Assembly (NCBI GenBank): GCA_037178975.1
Contig: JASJZH010000004.1
Location: 10,044,001 to 10,108,000 of the forward strand
Length of the DNA stretch: 64,000 nt
From: Oscheius tipulae
Taxonomy: Eukaryota > Nematoda > Chromadorea > Rhabditida > Rhabditidae
Reading direction: 5' to 3'
Shown: positions 46,443 through 58,399 of the stretch, piece after piece
Layout: every line of letters begins with the position of its first letter
How positions within the stretch are numbered: the first letter of the stretch is position 1
The notes under the pieces: model-generated
The model's database searches: none
What the model saw: only the letters and a program-made list of their open reading frames with translations
What the model was told of the DNA's origin: nothing
Position numbers and translations under genes: made by a program

Positions 46443-48294
46443 GTTGTTGGAGGAGAAGACAAGTTTATCTAGCCGAGAAAGAGCGTGAACAAAATGGAAA
46501 AATTGCCAATTAGGTCCCTTATAGCCGCTGTGACAAGTTTCTAGAGACATTTTAAAAGTAGTTATGCGGGATGTGAAATGTAAAATCCCCTACTACTACG
46601 AGCTGGATACCTCAGGCATGCATGCACTAGGACCAGTCCGTCCAGGCTTACAAAATCAGTGCCTCTAGAAATCAGCTCTGCTCCATTACAGCTTGCCAGC
46701 CACCTTAAAATACCGTAATATCCTCAACGCCTTTATGACCTGTCCAAGTTTGCCCAAAGCCGAAATGACCTTGCCAAATAGTCTTTTCGAAGTTCGAAAT
46801 GGCTTTACTCGGCTTTAAAAGTGGGGCAGTCTGCCCGCTGTTTACATGCGTTCTCCAACCTTATTTTCCATTCCCCAACATCTAATCAAAACAACGAGGA
46901 GTGTCTGTTACACGTCTCCTAGCATTTTTTGCATCCTCCCTGCGCTTAGTAAGCAGTGCTTACGCACCAAATCCAGTGTTTGTCTGTCACACACTGACTT
47001 TCATAATAGCGCGAAAGGGGCATCGATTACGCAACCCGTCACCTGTTGACGTGTTGTTCTCATTCTCGGCTAGATAAGCAAGGTCTTTGGACCATTTTCG
47101 CACTCTCAAACGACTATTTTTTCCAGAGAGAGGCTCCATTTCCCCTGAACCGGACTCGTCCTGTCTCTTTGTCTCTTCAAACGCGTACCAGAATCTTAAC
47201 TCCGTTTCTCTCTCCCTCCGGTTGTAAATTTTGTCGATTCCCCCTCTTTTCCCGAGAAAAAGAGTCCTAAAATCACTGCATTTCACTGTGTGCGTGTCTA
47301 GGAGTCAATTCCTCTGTCTCTCTACTGTATTCCATTAAAAACCTACCTACTTTTTGTACCATCTTCTCCCAGTGACCATTTTTGTGCAGAAAAATGGAGT
47401 TTTCTGACGTAAGATCGCTATTAAAGGACCCGATTTCGTTTTCTGAAAATAATCTAACTGTCTTTTTCTTCCCCCTACCCCCTTGCAATGATAAATTCTT
47501 TGGAAAACACATTTTTGGTCTATTTTTCAGTTGTATAGCTGTGAGATTTCTTTTTTTTATTATTGATTTTTGATGCCTGCCTCTGTTGTTTTGTGATATT
47601 ATCAACTGCTGCCGGAGCGAGCGACGCCCACCTGCTCGCTCTTTTCTCTTGATGTTTTTCAGTGTTTGGCAAATGGTTTGTGGCGTTCCAGACGTGTAGT
47701 ACGAGATTTTTGTAGACTTCTGAAAAGATTCGGTCACATTTGTTGCTGTGAAAGCTCTGAAGCGAAAAGATACGAAAAGAGGTGTAAAGAGTCGCGTTTA
47801 GATGCTTTTTCAGCAGTTTCCGTGCTAAAAATGCTATCTGTATGAAGCATAACCGCAGTTGAAAATCATGCGTTGCTATTTCCGTAAAGACACCTGCCTG
47901 GTCGTTTTAGATAGAGCTGATAGAACAGTTATTTTTGCTCATTTTCCCCGCAAAGAATGCATGCCTCGTCCATCTTTCGGTACTAATTTTGTTGAGAAAC
48001 TACCTAGAACTTGCTGGAGCTGGTATCTCTAGAACGCCTGCCTTGTTTCGGGCTATTAATTGAGCTAAGGTAGCAAAACTGGTCAATTTGGACTACATGA
48101 GCTGAAAAGATTCAGAAATTTCGTTGTTTTACCGCGTTCGGCTGCTTTTTTTTAAGCGGAATACACATCTTGTCCCCGTAAAAACCTCAGCAAACACAAT
48201 TTTCCAGCTTATTCTATCACATTTTCTCATCATGCATCGTTCTTTCTCGCTTTCCCCCATCATTTTACCTCTCGTAACCTCTATTTTCTTCCAG
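46443..48294. other. Intergenic between UBC13 and BCAP31
   Basis: About 1.85 kb, AT-rich, without a supported exon. Several frames exist on both strands but lack splice signals and protein-like composition. Confidence 0.4.
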
Positions 48295-50140
48295 ATGACA
48301 CTTCAATGGAGTTTTGTAGCCGGCATTCTCTACGTCGAGATCGGTGTCACGTTCCTTCTTCTCGTTCCCTGGATTCGACCTTCCACGTCCGTTTTTCCTG
48401 CTTTTTCGATTGAAAAATACCAATTTAAGATGGAACAAGCTGTTCAAGAGTCGCCTTCTCCATCGATTGAGTCAGCACGCGGCTGTCTACGCCTACTGTG
48501 CCACCTTCGTCCTCTTCATTCTTTTTGCTGGTAGGATTTTGACTCGTTCTTATCGTATAATAGGAAAAATTAAGATGCTGTGAGGGAGACCCACAAGTAC
48601 AACATTGCCGACCATGCTTTGGATTCGTCCGTGAGACATGCCGCCGAAGCCGACACCATCATTCACATGCGACTCTTCCGCGCCCAGCGCAATCTCTACA
48701 TCTCCGGATTTGCTCTTCTTCTCTTCTTGTGAGTTTACCGGCTCTTTTTTTCGATAACGTTGAGTGAAATAATACAAGTCTGTGTTCAAAGCAACTTTTT
48801 GAGCCGTAAAATTCTCTAATCGATTGCGGTAGACCAATAGACCATTTTCCTACATATGATTAATCCGTAACACACGATCGTTTGCACGGGATTCTGTAAT
48901 GACCATTGAAGTATCGTCGACATCAATTTTGATTAGTTCTATACGATTTTCGAACAATTGTGACCCCCGAATTTCGGTGCCAAACATCTTATTCTTATTA
49001 AAACGTAAAATTAAATAACAGCTTTTATCCCAAGTTTGGTACGGTTGCAGGTGGCGCCAGCGCTAATAAAAGGGTCTTAAGTTCGATCCCCGCCGCGGCC
49101 CATGGCTTCCGTAGATCAGTAAATTGGTAGTAGCTTGCTACAAAGGAAAAGGCGTTTCTAGGTTGGGCAGCCTTAGAATGTGATACCTCGCAACGTGGCC
49201 CCTCAGGAAGCCTCCGCAACGGTCGGTGTCGCATGACCCCGCAGGAGCTCGACTCACAGAGCTCTCCAAGGATCTGATTCGGATAGAAATTTTACCTTTT
49301 AAGGAAGAATCTTGAAAAGTCGTTAAAATTTTGCTAACACGTCACGGCTGAGAAAAGAGGACGCCTATCTATCTATTCGGTTTCTTATTGTTAGCAGCTC
49401 TAACTAACAAGTCAAATACTTGAAAAAGTCCGAAACTTTCAACTTAGCCCGTTCCAGACGTGTTGTTTACTCCCTTCTGAGTCTGTTATTGACTATTAGA
49501 CCCCCAATGTTGTTTGTCCAGTCCAGGCGGTATCAAATGATCGCTGAGATTCTTATCTGGTTACTAGAAACATGTCTAAACATTTAGCAATTTGTGATTT
49601 CCAGGGTCATCAAGCGCATCATCTCTCTGCTCTCCCGTGGAGCACAGCTCGAAGCCGCCTCCGAGGCTGCCATGCGTCAGGCTGAAAGCGCCACCAAGAC
49701 CGCCAAGTCGCTCATGAATGCTGTAAGTTTTCTCAATTCCGTTTAGTTCACGAGACCAATTTGCATCAAATTTACAGCATAATTTGCGGGTTCTCGTCGG
49801 TTTTATTCTTCTTCCCCAGTAAAATCCAACGAGAATGATGTAACTACGCCTGGGTAAACAATGTACTGCGTTTTTTAAAGGGTCTCAAAACGAAGTTTAG
49901 CGATTAGTAACCTTTTTTTTCTTTTTAAAACAAGTCTTCCAGGGAGACAACGAGGAAGTAGCCGACCTGAACAGGAAGATTGAGGAGCTTGGCAAGGAAC
50001 TGAAGACGGCCCAGAACGACCGTGACGCGATGAAGAAGCAGTCCGAGGGTCTCCAGTCTGAATTCGACCGTGTCGCTGATGAGCTAGCCAAGTACGAAAG
50101 CTCCGGGGATCACAAGAAGACGAACAAGAAGGATGACTAG
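48295..50140 (+). CDS. B-cell receptor-associated protein 31 homolog (BAP31/BAP29)
   Basis: Exons 48295-48386, 48430-48530, 48575-48728, 49605-49722 and 49943-50140. Three N-terminal membrane segments begin MTLQWSFVAGILYVEIGVTF. They are followed by WNKLFKSRLL, DAVRETHKYN, the signature HMRLFRAQRNLYISGFALLL, and a C-terminal coiled coil (DLNRKIEELGKELKTAQNDR). The protein ends KKDD, a KKXX ER-retrieval signal. BAP31 proteins sort transmembrane cargo leaving the ER and sit at ER contact sites. The ATG directly follows ttcttccag. Intron 3 contains a tRNA-derived SINE. Confidence 0.93.
49030..49310 (+). mobile_element. tRNA-derived SINE in BCAP31 intron
   Basis: The 5' part resembles a tRNA: an A-box-like ggtggcgccagcgct and a B box inside taagttcgatccccgccgcg. 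It is followed by a non-tRNA body (cccatggcttccgtagatca, gtgatacctcgcaacgtggc, ggtcggtgtcgcatgacccc) ending near an agaaattttacc segment. The B box fits the GGTTCGANNCC consensus except one base. Pol III-type SINE structure is the best explanation; family name unknown. Confidence 0.7.
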
Positions 50141-50890
50141 GTTTCCCACATATTGTGTGTAAGAACTGTAAGCATTTTACCGGTAGTTTATTGGACCTTC
50201 TTTCCCCTATTCTCTTTTGGCAACTCTACCCTTCTCTAAAAATTTAGTTCTCCTGCTTTGTATCATATATTTAAGTGTTAATATGAGTTTTTGATGAAGA
50301 CACTACCCTGAAATGTTGTCTTTTTTTAAGGTTGGTAGCAGTTTGACAAGAATCTAATGCACAGGGCGATGATGATCGAAGTTTTCTCGTCAAGGCCTGG
50401 AAAGACAAAGAACAAGACCGATTTTTGGGGATTGTTCCCGACGGGCCGAGTAGGGGGTAAAGTGAATTACTTGTCAAAGGGTAGCTGTATCTTTCACCCT
50501 TGACGGGAAGATTGACTTTCTCCTCCTGCCTTACTTACTGTGCTGAAGGCAGACGGGGGAACCAGGAGGGGTTGTATTGTATGTTTACTTAGATAGCGTA
50601 TAATCGAATAAGGCGAGAGGGGGACAGAAGAAGTCACATTATTCAGAATATGCAGAACGAGAAGGATAGATTGGAGGGGATTGTACTACCTCAAGCGTTT
50701 GGATTTTCCGGTACCGCTCTAAAACCATCTGGACAAGTTGGACAGCAACACGAGCGTGAAAGTGACCCATTGTCTCTATGTACTGTATACTTAGCAACCC
50801 GACTCGAAACGGCTCTAGCCGAAAATTTCGGCTCGACGGCCAAGCATAATGTACTGGCGCGCTTGTTTCCCTTTCAGATGCAAAACAGTT
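50141..50890. other. Intergenic, no gene seen
   Basis: About 750 bp between BCAP31 and the convergent zinc-finger-like gene. Frames on either strand have no splice or family support. Confidence 0.35.
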
Positions 50891-51679
50891 CTATTCTTCA
50901 GTCAGCCACATATGGAGTAGAAAAAGATACGAAGTTTCGTGTGAACTGAGCACGTGGCAGTTTTCGGCTAAATTATTGTGATTGCCTCCAGAAAATCGGC
51001 AATTTACAATTGAGACGGAATTTTTCTCAGTAAATGATGTAGAGCTTCTTTCTTTTGGAATACAATTTTTTTCAACTTTTCCATCTTTTCCGTAGCACTG
51101 TATCATCAGTTCTCGAATCTCCTCTGCGTACTTCCCACTCTGATCAATGACATAAGCTTTGCCCTTATGAAGTCGCTGAATAAAAAGTCCCACGACGTCT
51201 TTCTTGTAAGGAGAGACGTAGCCATTCTGAGCATAAGAAGGCTTCTTGAGATGAGCAGCCAGCATGTGTTCGCGTGGGCCTGTAAAAAAGGGTTAAAGAC
51301 TGTGGAATATGCATCACTAACGTATATGGCGATTCTCTGTATACTGGCACAAATTGCAAGAGCCTATGGAACCATTTGAACGACGGACACTTAGTTGGTT
51401 GGAGGGCAGTTTGACGAGACAGTTGGATCACCAGAAATCTAAAATCTTCTTGATTGGGCTGTTCTTCGGGTGGCAGAGAGCTAAAATACAAATTCTAATC
51501 GAGGGAGTGAGACAGAGAGACGAAAGAGAGACAATAAGACGGAGACCCTTCTATCATAATTCGGAAAATAAAGACAGACAGAGATACAGTGATTTGAAAT
51601 TTTCACCCTCATGTTCTCCCTCGGGAATGCTTCCCTGATAGAGAATGTTTTCCGTGGGCAAGGTGTCGTCAGTACATGA
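50891..51679 (-). CDS. Hypothetical protein with C2H2-like zinc knuckle, 5' end unresolved
   Basis: Exons 51607-51679, 51432-51480, 51322-51389 and 50891-51279 join in phase. They give DDTLPTENILYQGSIPEG, ALCHPKNSPIKKILDF, a possible zinc site (SCNLCQYTENRHIRPREHML, with two more residues to a His), and KPSYAQNGYVSPYKKDVVGL. I could not find an in-frame ATG; the first exon must lie elsewhere, close to or overlapping the divergent guanylate cyclase start. The far C-terminal 40 residues are low-confidence and may be intron. Intron 51481-51606 is another with gtctctct repeats. No family recognised. Confidence 0.45.
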
Positions 51680-51750
51680 CTTGGGTCTTCATGAAAATTT
51701 GATGTTTTCTCGTGTCCCTCGCACATTACCAGTCCTCGTCCTTCGACAAG

Positions 51751-54465
51751 ATGGTGAGTTCATAATGCTCTCTCACTGAGCGACTTTCCAGATCGGATGG
51801 ACTCATTGTTGTGTCGGAACTCTTATCACCAGAAGATACGGGGCAGACATCTGGGCTCAGATCAAGTCTGTTCACCCTCGTTGATTATTATCCAAAAAGT
51901 TTTTCAGAAGAAAAGCCGGTTTTTCGGAAGAAACAGAATTCGAAATCCAGTGTTATTATGACGACACCGAGACCATGCGAATTTTCCGAACGGCTGCTGC
52001 CGTATTGGGTTAGCCTCCCAAAGAATTCTATTGTATTAGAAATTTAGGCTTGTCTGTTGACGATCTGTGGGAGTTGTACGGCGACTTTCTGATCACATGG
52101 GCTTGTGAAACTGGTTGGGAGAAAATGTTGACCTGCATGGCCAACAATCTTCAGGAATTCCTCGACAATCTCAACTCTATGCACTATTTCATTGGTTAGT
52201 TTTTCCGAAACTATTAACAAAAGTACATATTCAGATCAGATTGCCTTCCGCTCCGAGATGCGTGGACCTACATTCCACTGTGAGCCCCAGGTAGGTCGCT
52301 TTGCTCTTTAGATTAAATTTGCCAGGGAGACTCCGGTCTTCGTCTTCACTATTTCTCCCATCGACAAGGTCTTTTCCCAATTGTGAAAGGACTCGTTAGA
52401 AAGACAGCTCGAGTTCTCTACGAGATGGATGTGACTGTCAATGTTCTGGAACGTTCTCAAGAACGGAGAAAGAGCGGAATGATGGAGCATGTTCTGTTCA
52501 GTATTGAACCAGACGACGATCATAGAGCAGGAAGACGTTTTGCATACAAGTTCAGAAGAGAGAACAAGGTGGTCGACAGTGCTGAACTGGTTCGTTCTAT
52601 TTGAAATCAACTCCCAGTTTGAATCTAGGGAATGTTGATGCCGATCTCTTTGAAGGACATCTTGAACATTTTCCCCTATCACATCTGTTTCAATAAGCAA
52701 CTGCTGGTTGAGCATGTTGGTGAGTCAATCGCGTGACCTCTCCCAGTCAATACTAGTCTACGAGAGAGAGAATTTTAGGGCACTACCTTGTGAAAGAATA
52801 TGGACTAGCAGACAAGAAGATGCTGAAATTGAGCGAACTAGTTCAACTAGTACAGCCTTCGGACATTCAATTGACCCATAAGAACATTATCGCATATTTG
52901 AACACAATCTTCATTTTCCAAATGAAACACCATGCAAAGAGGAACGAGATCGAGAAAGGCTCGGCCGAGGCATTCCAACAACCTCTTTGTCTTAAAGGTA
53001 GGACTGTTTGGATGTCAAAGTGAAAACAGAAACAGGACAAATGATGTCAATCAACGCTGGCAACTCTATCATCTTTCTGTGCTCTCCTCACGTCACCACT
53101 GTCCGAGATATCCTTGATCTAAATCTCTTCATCTCTGACATGCCGATGCACGACGCTACGAGAGATCTTGTCATGTTGAACCAGAGCAGAATCTGCCAGA
53201 TGGAACTCAAGTAAACTTATGTTATAACTAACACCAAGACATTTTTTAGCAAGAAACTGGAAGAGACGGTCCGAAATCTGAAAGGACTGGCAGAACAGCT
53301 TGAGAAGAAAAAGAGTCAGACGGACCATCTTCTCTACGAGTTTGTACCAGTCGCAATTGCAGACGCCTTCAGACAGAACAAACCCGTACCAGCTCGTATG
53401 AGATCACTATTTTAAAATAAGTTCACATTTCCAGAAGAATTCCACGATTGCACTGTTCTATTCGCTGATGTGCCCGATATGTACGTCATAAATTGTCGAC
53501 TTCAACCTCATGAGGTAATCGTCAATTATTCAGATGAGGGGTATTGGTCGGAGATGTATTCATGACGAAATCACCCACGAGAACTTTGCAGATTATCGAC
53601 CTCGTGACGGATCTCTTCCAGCGATTCGATCGACTTATTGAACTGAACAAATGTTACAAAGTTCTCTCCCTGATGGATTCGTATTTGGTCGTTGGAGGTG
53701 TACCTCAAGCCTCTCAACTTCACTGCGAATCTATTCTCAATCTCGCTCTGGGAATGATTTTTGAAGGAAAACAAGTCCGGGTCCCCGGATTGAATCTACC
53801 GGTTCGAGTCAGAATTGGTATTCATACAGGTCCCGTTGTGGCAGGGATAGTCAGTCACAAGAAGCCAAGGTTTGAACTGAGTCAATCTGGTACATAAAAA
53901 TCCTTCCAGATACTGTGTACTGGGACAGACAGTCGTAGTAGCCAAGACAGCTCTCAATCAGAGTTCCCCAGGAAAGATTTTGATCACGAATGCTGTCAGA
54001 ACGTGAGTGTCGAGTGTTACCTTAAACATTCCTTTAGCATGGTCACCAGACACATGAAGTCGATTTTCGTGTTCACATCAGCTGGATACCTGGAGGCGGG
54101 AACTCACAAGATCCTTACCCACTATCTGGAAAAGAACGAGCAGTCGAGTGCTTGGGATCTGGTCAGACAGGAAAAGGGTCCGGACAATTCGATTGACGGC
54201 TACAAGGAATTACATTCTGATGACGGATCAGCCGAATGGGAGGAGGCTCGAACTGCCGCCATCCGACAACAAAGTGTACGTTTCTCTAGACCTCAAAAGT
54301 AATAATCTACAGGTGGTGGACGCACTCCAGGGGATATCTCGAAAACAGAAGGCTTTACAGCGATTACAATCGGTAAAAAGGCGTTTTCGTGCTGCTCAAA
54401 GCAACGACAGCGGGATTTCTATGACTGAGTCTAACCCCGAATCCACTGTCTGTTCGATGATGTGA
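51751..54465 (+). CDS. H-NOX soluble guanylate cyclase subunit, atypical
   Basis: Fifteen exons join: 51751-51753 (Met only), 51792-51865, 51908-52008, 52048-52194, 52235-52290, 52326-52589, 52629-52719, 52779-52997, 53036-53210, 53250-53395, 53435-53514, 53592-53869, 53910-54002, 54038-54275 and 54313-54465. The N-terminal H-NOX domain has the heme-ligand position NLNSMHYF and the YxSxR motif (HYFSHRQG). HNOBA follows, with NAGNSIIFLCSPHV, then a linker coiled coil and a cyclase domain: LFADVPDMYVI, LMDSYLVVGG, RIGIHTGPVVAGIV, RYCVLGQTVVVAKTAL. Both metal-binding Asp are kept, but the usual NxxxR pair is replaced, as in alpha subunits. It probably needs a partner. Intron 52998-53035 is 38 nt. 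AATAAA at 54515. Confidence 0.88.
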
Positions 54466-54640
54466 AGCAATATATATTTCTCTTTCAAAAGTTTCTATTT
54501 TGAAGTTTACTTTGAATAAACAAAAGCTAAAGACAGAACAATTTGATATTCAGAGATTAGTTCTGTTTACGAGTTCTTATCCTTGGACGTTCCTTTATCA
54601 ACACGAAACTTCGTAGTACAGTTTGTGCTTCTACTAACCG

Positions 54641-54802
54641 ATGACCGTCGATGATCACTATCCCAGTCTGCCTCTGTTGTCTCTTCACAAACAGAAGATA
54701 GAGGAGCTCATGAAAAGAGAAGCTGACGATTTATTGGTCGTCCCAACTACGATACAGGCTTTAACCTCTGCACAGATGGCTCTTGGGATACGACTATGGT
54801 AA
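54641..54802 (+). CDS. Possible 53-residue ORF
   Basis: An ATG at 54641 opens a short frame (DDHYPSLPLLSLHKQKIEEL, then VVPTTIQALTSAQMALGIRL) ending at a TAA at 54802, which overlaps a possible gtaagg donor. It lies between the cyclase and sulfotransferase genes. It could be a first exon or chance. No family match is known to me. Confidence 0.25.
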   Translation: MTVDDHYPSLPLLSLHKQKIEELMKREADDLLVVPTTIQALTSAQMALGIRLW

Positions 54803-54907
54803 GGATAAAAGCGTTGCTGCAAATTTTCACAATGTGTCTGGTCTAGTTTTCAAAAAGTCGGGATGTTGCCGAATTGAAATTGAATAATGTAACAAATTCA
54901 TTAACGT

Positions 54908-56923
54908 TCAACAATCAAAGGTGTCTTCTGGAACACCCATAACCTGGGCGTATCTCACCAGCTCCATCCTGTCCTGCTCAGTCATGGGAGGGATTTTCAC
55001 ATGACCGAGACTCTCCCAAGATAGGAAAGAGTTCTTCTGAGAGTCTTCCTTCTTGCAGTCGATAGCCTTCTGGACACAGCTGACAGGTATATCAAGCTAA
55101 ATATTGTTCAGTATCACTGTAAATTGACAAGACTTACTGCTTCAAAGAGATCTGTAAGAGTCTGGGCTGTGTTCTCAATGACATCGTGGTACCAGACGAC
55201 TGGGTGAGAATAGAGATGTTGGTTTTTGAGGTAGTGGGAATAGGGGGAAGCGTAGACGATGGCTGAGAGATCCTGAACAAGAGCAGTTTTTGAAGAGAGC
55301 CAGAGAGACAGCGAGGCAGAGAGACAGGGAGTTAGGGGTTCCGATTTTAACTTACCCTAAGATCATCTGGCTTCAACTTCCTAACAAAGTGTCCCTCCAT
55401 AGCTGGCTGGAGCATACTGATAAAGCGAGCAACTGGTGGAGAGTAGTTGTAGATCTTGATCAGGATTTCGACCATGAAACTCTCTCTGAAAATTACGAAT
55501 GACCTAAAAATTGATCTCTCACCTTCGGACCACCTTCTCCACCGACGGGAGCCCCTTCTTCCGGAACATGAACATATGCTTCAAATTGGGGATATCTCCA
55601 CAGAGACGGACGAGTCTAGCCTCGGTGGAAGTAGTCTTCAGAATAGCGATTTGATCTTTGGGAACATGTGCTCGGAGACAGGCGATAGTGGCTTGGAGGA
55701 GCTCCTTGCATTCCTGTTCAGTGAAGATTCCTTCATCCAGACCAATGGCGAGGTTACAAAGAGAATGAGCCTCTGCCCAGCAGACGGTGTTTCCGGGACG
55801 GTCGAGCATCTTTCCCATAAGAGTACTTCCACAACGGGCCGTGTTTGTGAAGAGGATCTGAAAGATTTCGTGGAGAGAGACTATGTGTGGGTAAAATTTG
55901 AACAAGTCTGTCACCAATCATCTTCAGCGCCCTCGAAAACCTGTTTTAGTTCAAAACAAAAGTTTTTGAAATTCCGCTGATAAAACCAACGATCTACCGT
56001 GGTGCTTTATTACCGGAGAAGAGTGATAACCACTTAGCTATGGAAACAGAAAGTAGCAACCGTACGGCACGGTCTCAGCGAGTCGGCGTCCTTGCGCCAT
56101 AACCAGGTGCTTTCTTGTCGACTTTTTATAATTTAAAGGCTTTGGGTAATCAGGTTCGGCCCAGCGAAAGTAGAGGTTTTTTTTTTTTTAAAAATGTTGT
56201 GTAGCTCTTCCTTTGAAGAGAGCAACTAGAGTTGAACTCATTGTGCTTATTCGTACACGAACGACTGAACTTACCGTCTTGGGACATTTTTCCTTGTTGA
56301 ACTGCTCTCCCAACTTCAAGAAGTCCTCTTTCAAAACCTCTGCTACAGCCAAGGCCTGAAACCTTACCATTTTTCATTATTGTCGCGTCCTACCTCCTCA
56401 AAAATAGGAACAAACATGAACGGGAAATTTCCTAGTCGGTAGTAGCTGATTTCCCTGGGCAGGAGAACAAAGAAAACTCTGCTGTTCTCAACACAATAGA
56501 GATGCCAGAGAGGGTTGTCCAAAATGCTAATATCGGCATAGGTTCCGTGGGAGGTCACAAAGTCTTGTCTCTTTGAGATTTCTTCTGGGTCAAGCTTGTG
56601 TTTGAAGATGATTCGGCTGACTCGAGCCTTTCCAGGCTGGTTTTCTTCCTTGAGGATGTGGGTTTTTACTAGCTGAAACAAAAAATTGTAGTAATCTTAA
56701 AAACTGCAATGTGCTCAAATGCTCAAAATTCTAAACACGTGTAACAATTCGATAATTGGTACAACGTCACTTTGTAAGCACAAATTGATTAATTTCAAAG
56801 TATAGAAAAATTATGAAAACTCACATTTCTTATAAACTCCTGAACATAGTGTAGAACCAGGTACAAGAAATACAGTTGTAGTAGTAATACATGCCGTATT
56901 TGATCTTTCAGTGGTTGCTGCAT
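54908..56923 (-). CDS. Sulfotransferase-like type II membrane protein
   Basis: Seven exons in phase: 56825-56923, 56394-56672, 56275-56355, 55523-55857, 55356-55485, 55138-55272 and 54908-55096. The start (MQQPLKDQIRHVLLLQLYFL) contains a short hydrophobic anchor, and the ATG abuts a tttttag acceptor. The central motif LFTNTARCGSTLMGKMLDRP resembles the 5'-phosphosulfate loop of PAPS-dependent sulfotransferases. Later MFMFRKKGLPSVEK sits where the 3'-phosphate-binding RxP region is expected. The Gly-Ser-Thr loop is preserved, with Cys in place of the usual Ser or Gly. Substrate is unknown. Intron 56356-56393 is 38 nt. Confidence 0.7.
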
Positions 56924-57999
56924 CTAAAAAAGGGAGAAAAATAGTGTGGGTTCAAAGAACCAAGGTGCGGGAAAACAAGAGATAAGAGGCGACGAGACGA
57001 GAGCGGAGGACAAGCGTTGCTTTTAAAGATCTGGAACGCTGACGTGTAAGAGCTGAGATGTCACTCCTTTCGTAAGGGGTCGGACGCCGGGTAAAATGGG
57101 AAAAAGCCGCTGACCGGCAGCAGAAATCGATGTCAGGACTGTGTGTGCTTGTTGATGAGTCAAAAGATCAGCGCGGCGGAATATTAATCGTGGGCAGGAT
57201 GTCGAAGAGGGAGTGAATGAACTGGGAAAGAACATCAGGAGCAGGTGTGAATACTGAGTACATATATCAGACAGGTGAACGTTTGAACGGTCACAGTGTA
57301 TGTTTTTGAGCTCCATTTCCGATCGGTGCATTCAGGAGCGGTAGTTACTGCATCTACGGACAGGTCACCTACAGGCTTGATTTGAATAGTGCTGGCTACT
57401 GGAAGATCGAGGGAGATACTTGTCCTGTGTACACAATTGAGGATCAGTAAAGGAAGGATTCTAACTTGAGGCTTTTTATTAAGTTGATTCTGAAAAGCTA
57501 TAGAACGTACAGCCATCAATCAATCAATCAATTTACAATGTTAAGGTGGGAACGTATAGCTTAAACTAGAAAAGTTTTTGTAAAGCTGTATTTTTAGAGG
57601 CCCAAGCTTCCAAATAGTCAACAAGGTGATGTATTACAAAGGGAAGGCTATGTCATTTTGGGCTCAGGCATAGATACCGAAGCATGCCAAAACTTGTCGG
57701 GATCAAAATGTGATTATCTAGCTTTTCGATGTTTTACAGTCGTGACTTCGCTCAGATTCAGCGAAAAGTTCAGTAGTGCTCCGTCCACTCCTGTTTCGCT
57801 CCCGGACCATCTCAGCGCGTAAAAACGACATGGCGGCCTGTATGGCCTTTTTTGTTGCGTCGCAATGATTGGAATATGCTTTACAACTTTTCTCTAATTC
57901 TATTGTAAGTTGAAAAATCACGCCTTGTAAGCGGTTTAAGAATTCGACTGATTACCATAGCTTTATTACCATGCCAATACAGTTTCTCTACTAATGTCA
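56924..57999. other. Mostly intergenic; unsupported frame at 57235-57517 (-)
   Basis: The minus frame starts MAVRSIAFQNQLNKKPQVRI and has a mildly protein-like middle (SISLDLPVASTIQIKPVGDL), but no signal peptide, domain or splice support. A catcaatcaatcaatc run lies near 57515. I make no gene call here. Confidence 0.3.
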
Positions 58000-58399
58000 T
58001 CAATAAAAAATCTGTTGTATGTTCCTTAACTTTCTCTCTCCAGCACGGAACATGTTCATTTCATCAATCATGCTCCATCGACAGTTTTTCTTCCACATAG
58101 GAGGACAGCTATCTTCTAAAGTACTTTTTTTTTTCAAATTGTTAAGCATTTCGGTTATATGTACCAAATTAGAATGTACTATACCTCGACAGCTAGGGAT
58201 TAGTTTCAATATGTCCAACACCACTCGTTGGATCCCCGGTCTTCAAAAAGTAGAAATATGCTAGCCGTAAATTTCTGATTGATGTTTTAGTTCAACGAAC
58301 AGTTTGGTTACCTATCGAAAGCCAGTACTTTGCACATTTGCTACTTTCCATAGAAGCTCGTAGAAATGCCACCAATGAAAAAGCATCTCTTCAGTTTTG

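Noticed and set aside
52998-53020. A 23-nt intron in the guanylate cyclase
   Set aside because: The acceptor at 53035 gives 38 nt and restores the LKGQMMS segment expected in HNOBA domains.
53481-53591. Apparent frameshift in the cyclase domain between FADVPD and the IIDLVTDL helix
   Set aside because: Extending the exon to 53514 and using the acceptor at 53591 gives an in-frame join of exactly the length seen in alpha-type cyclases, so no disruption is needed.
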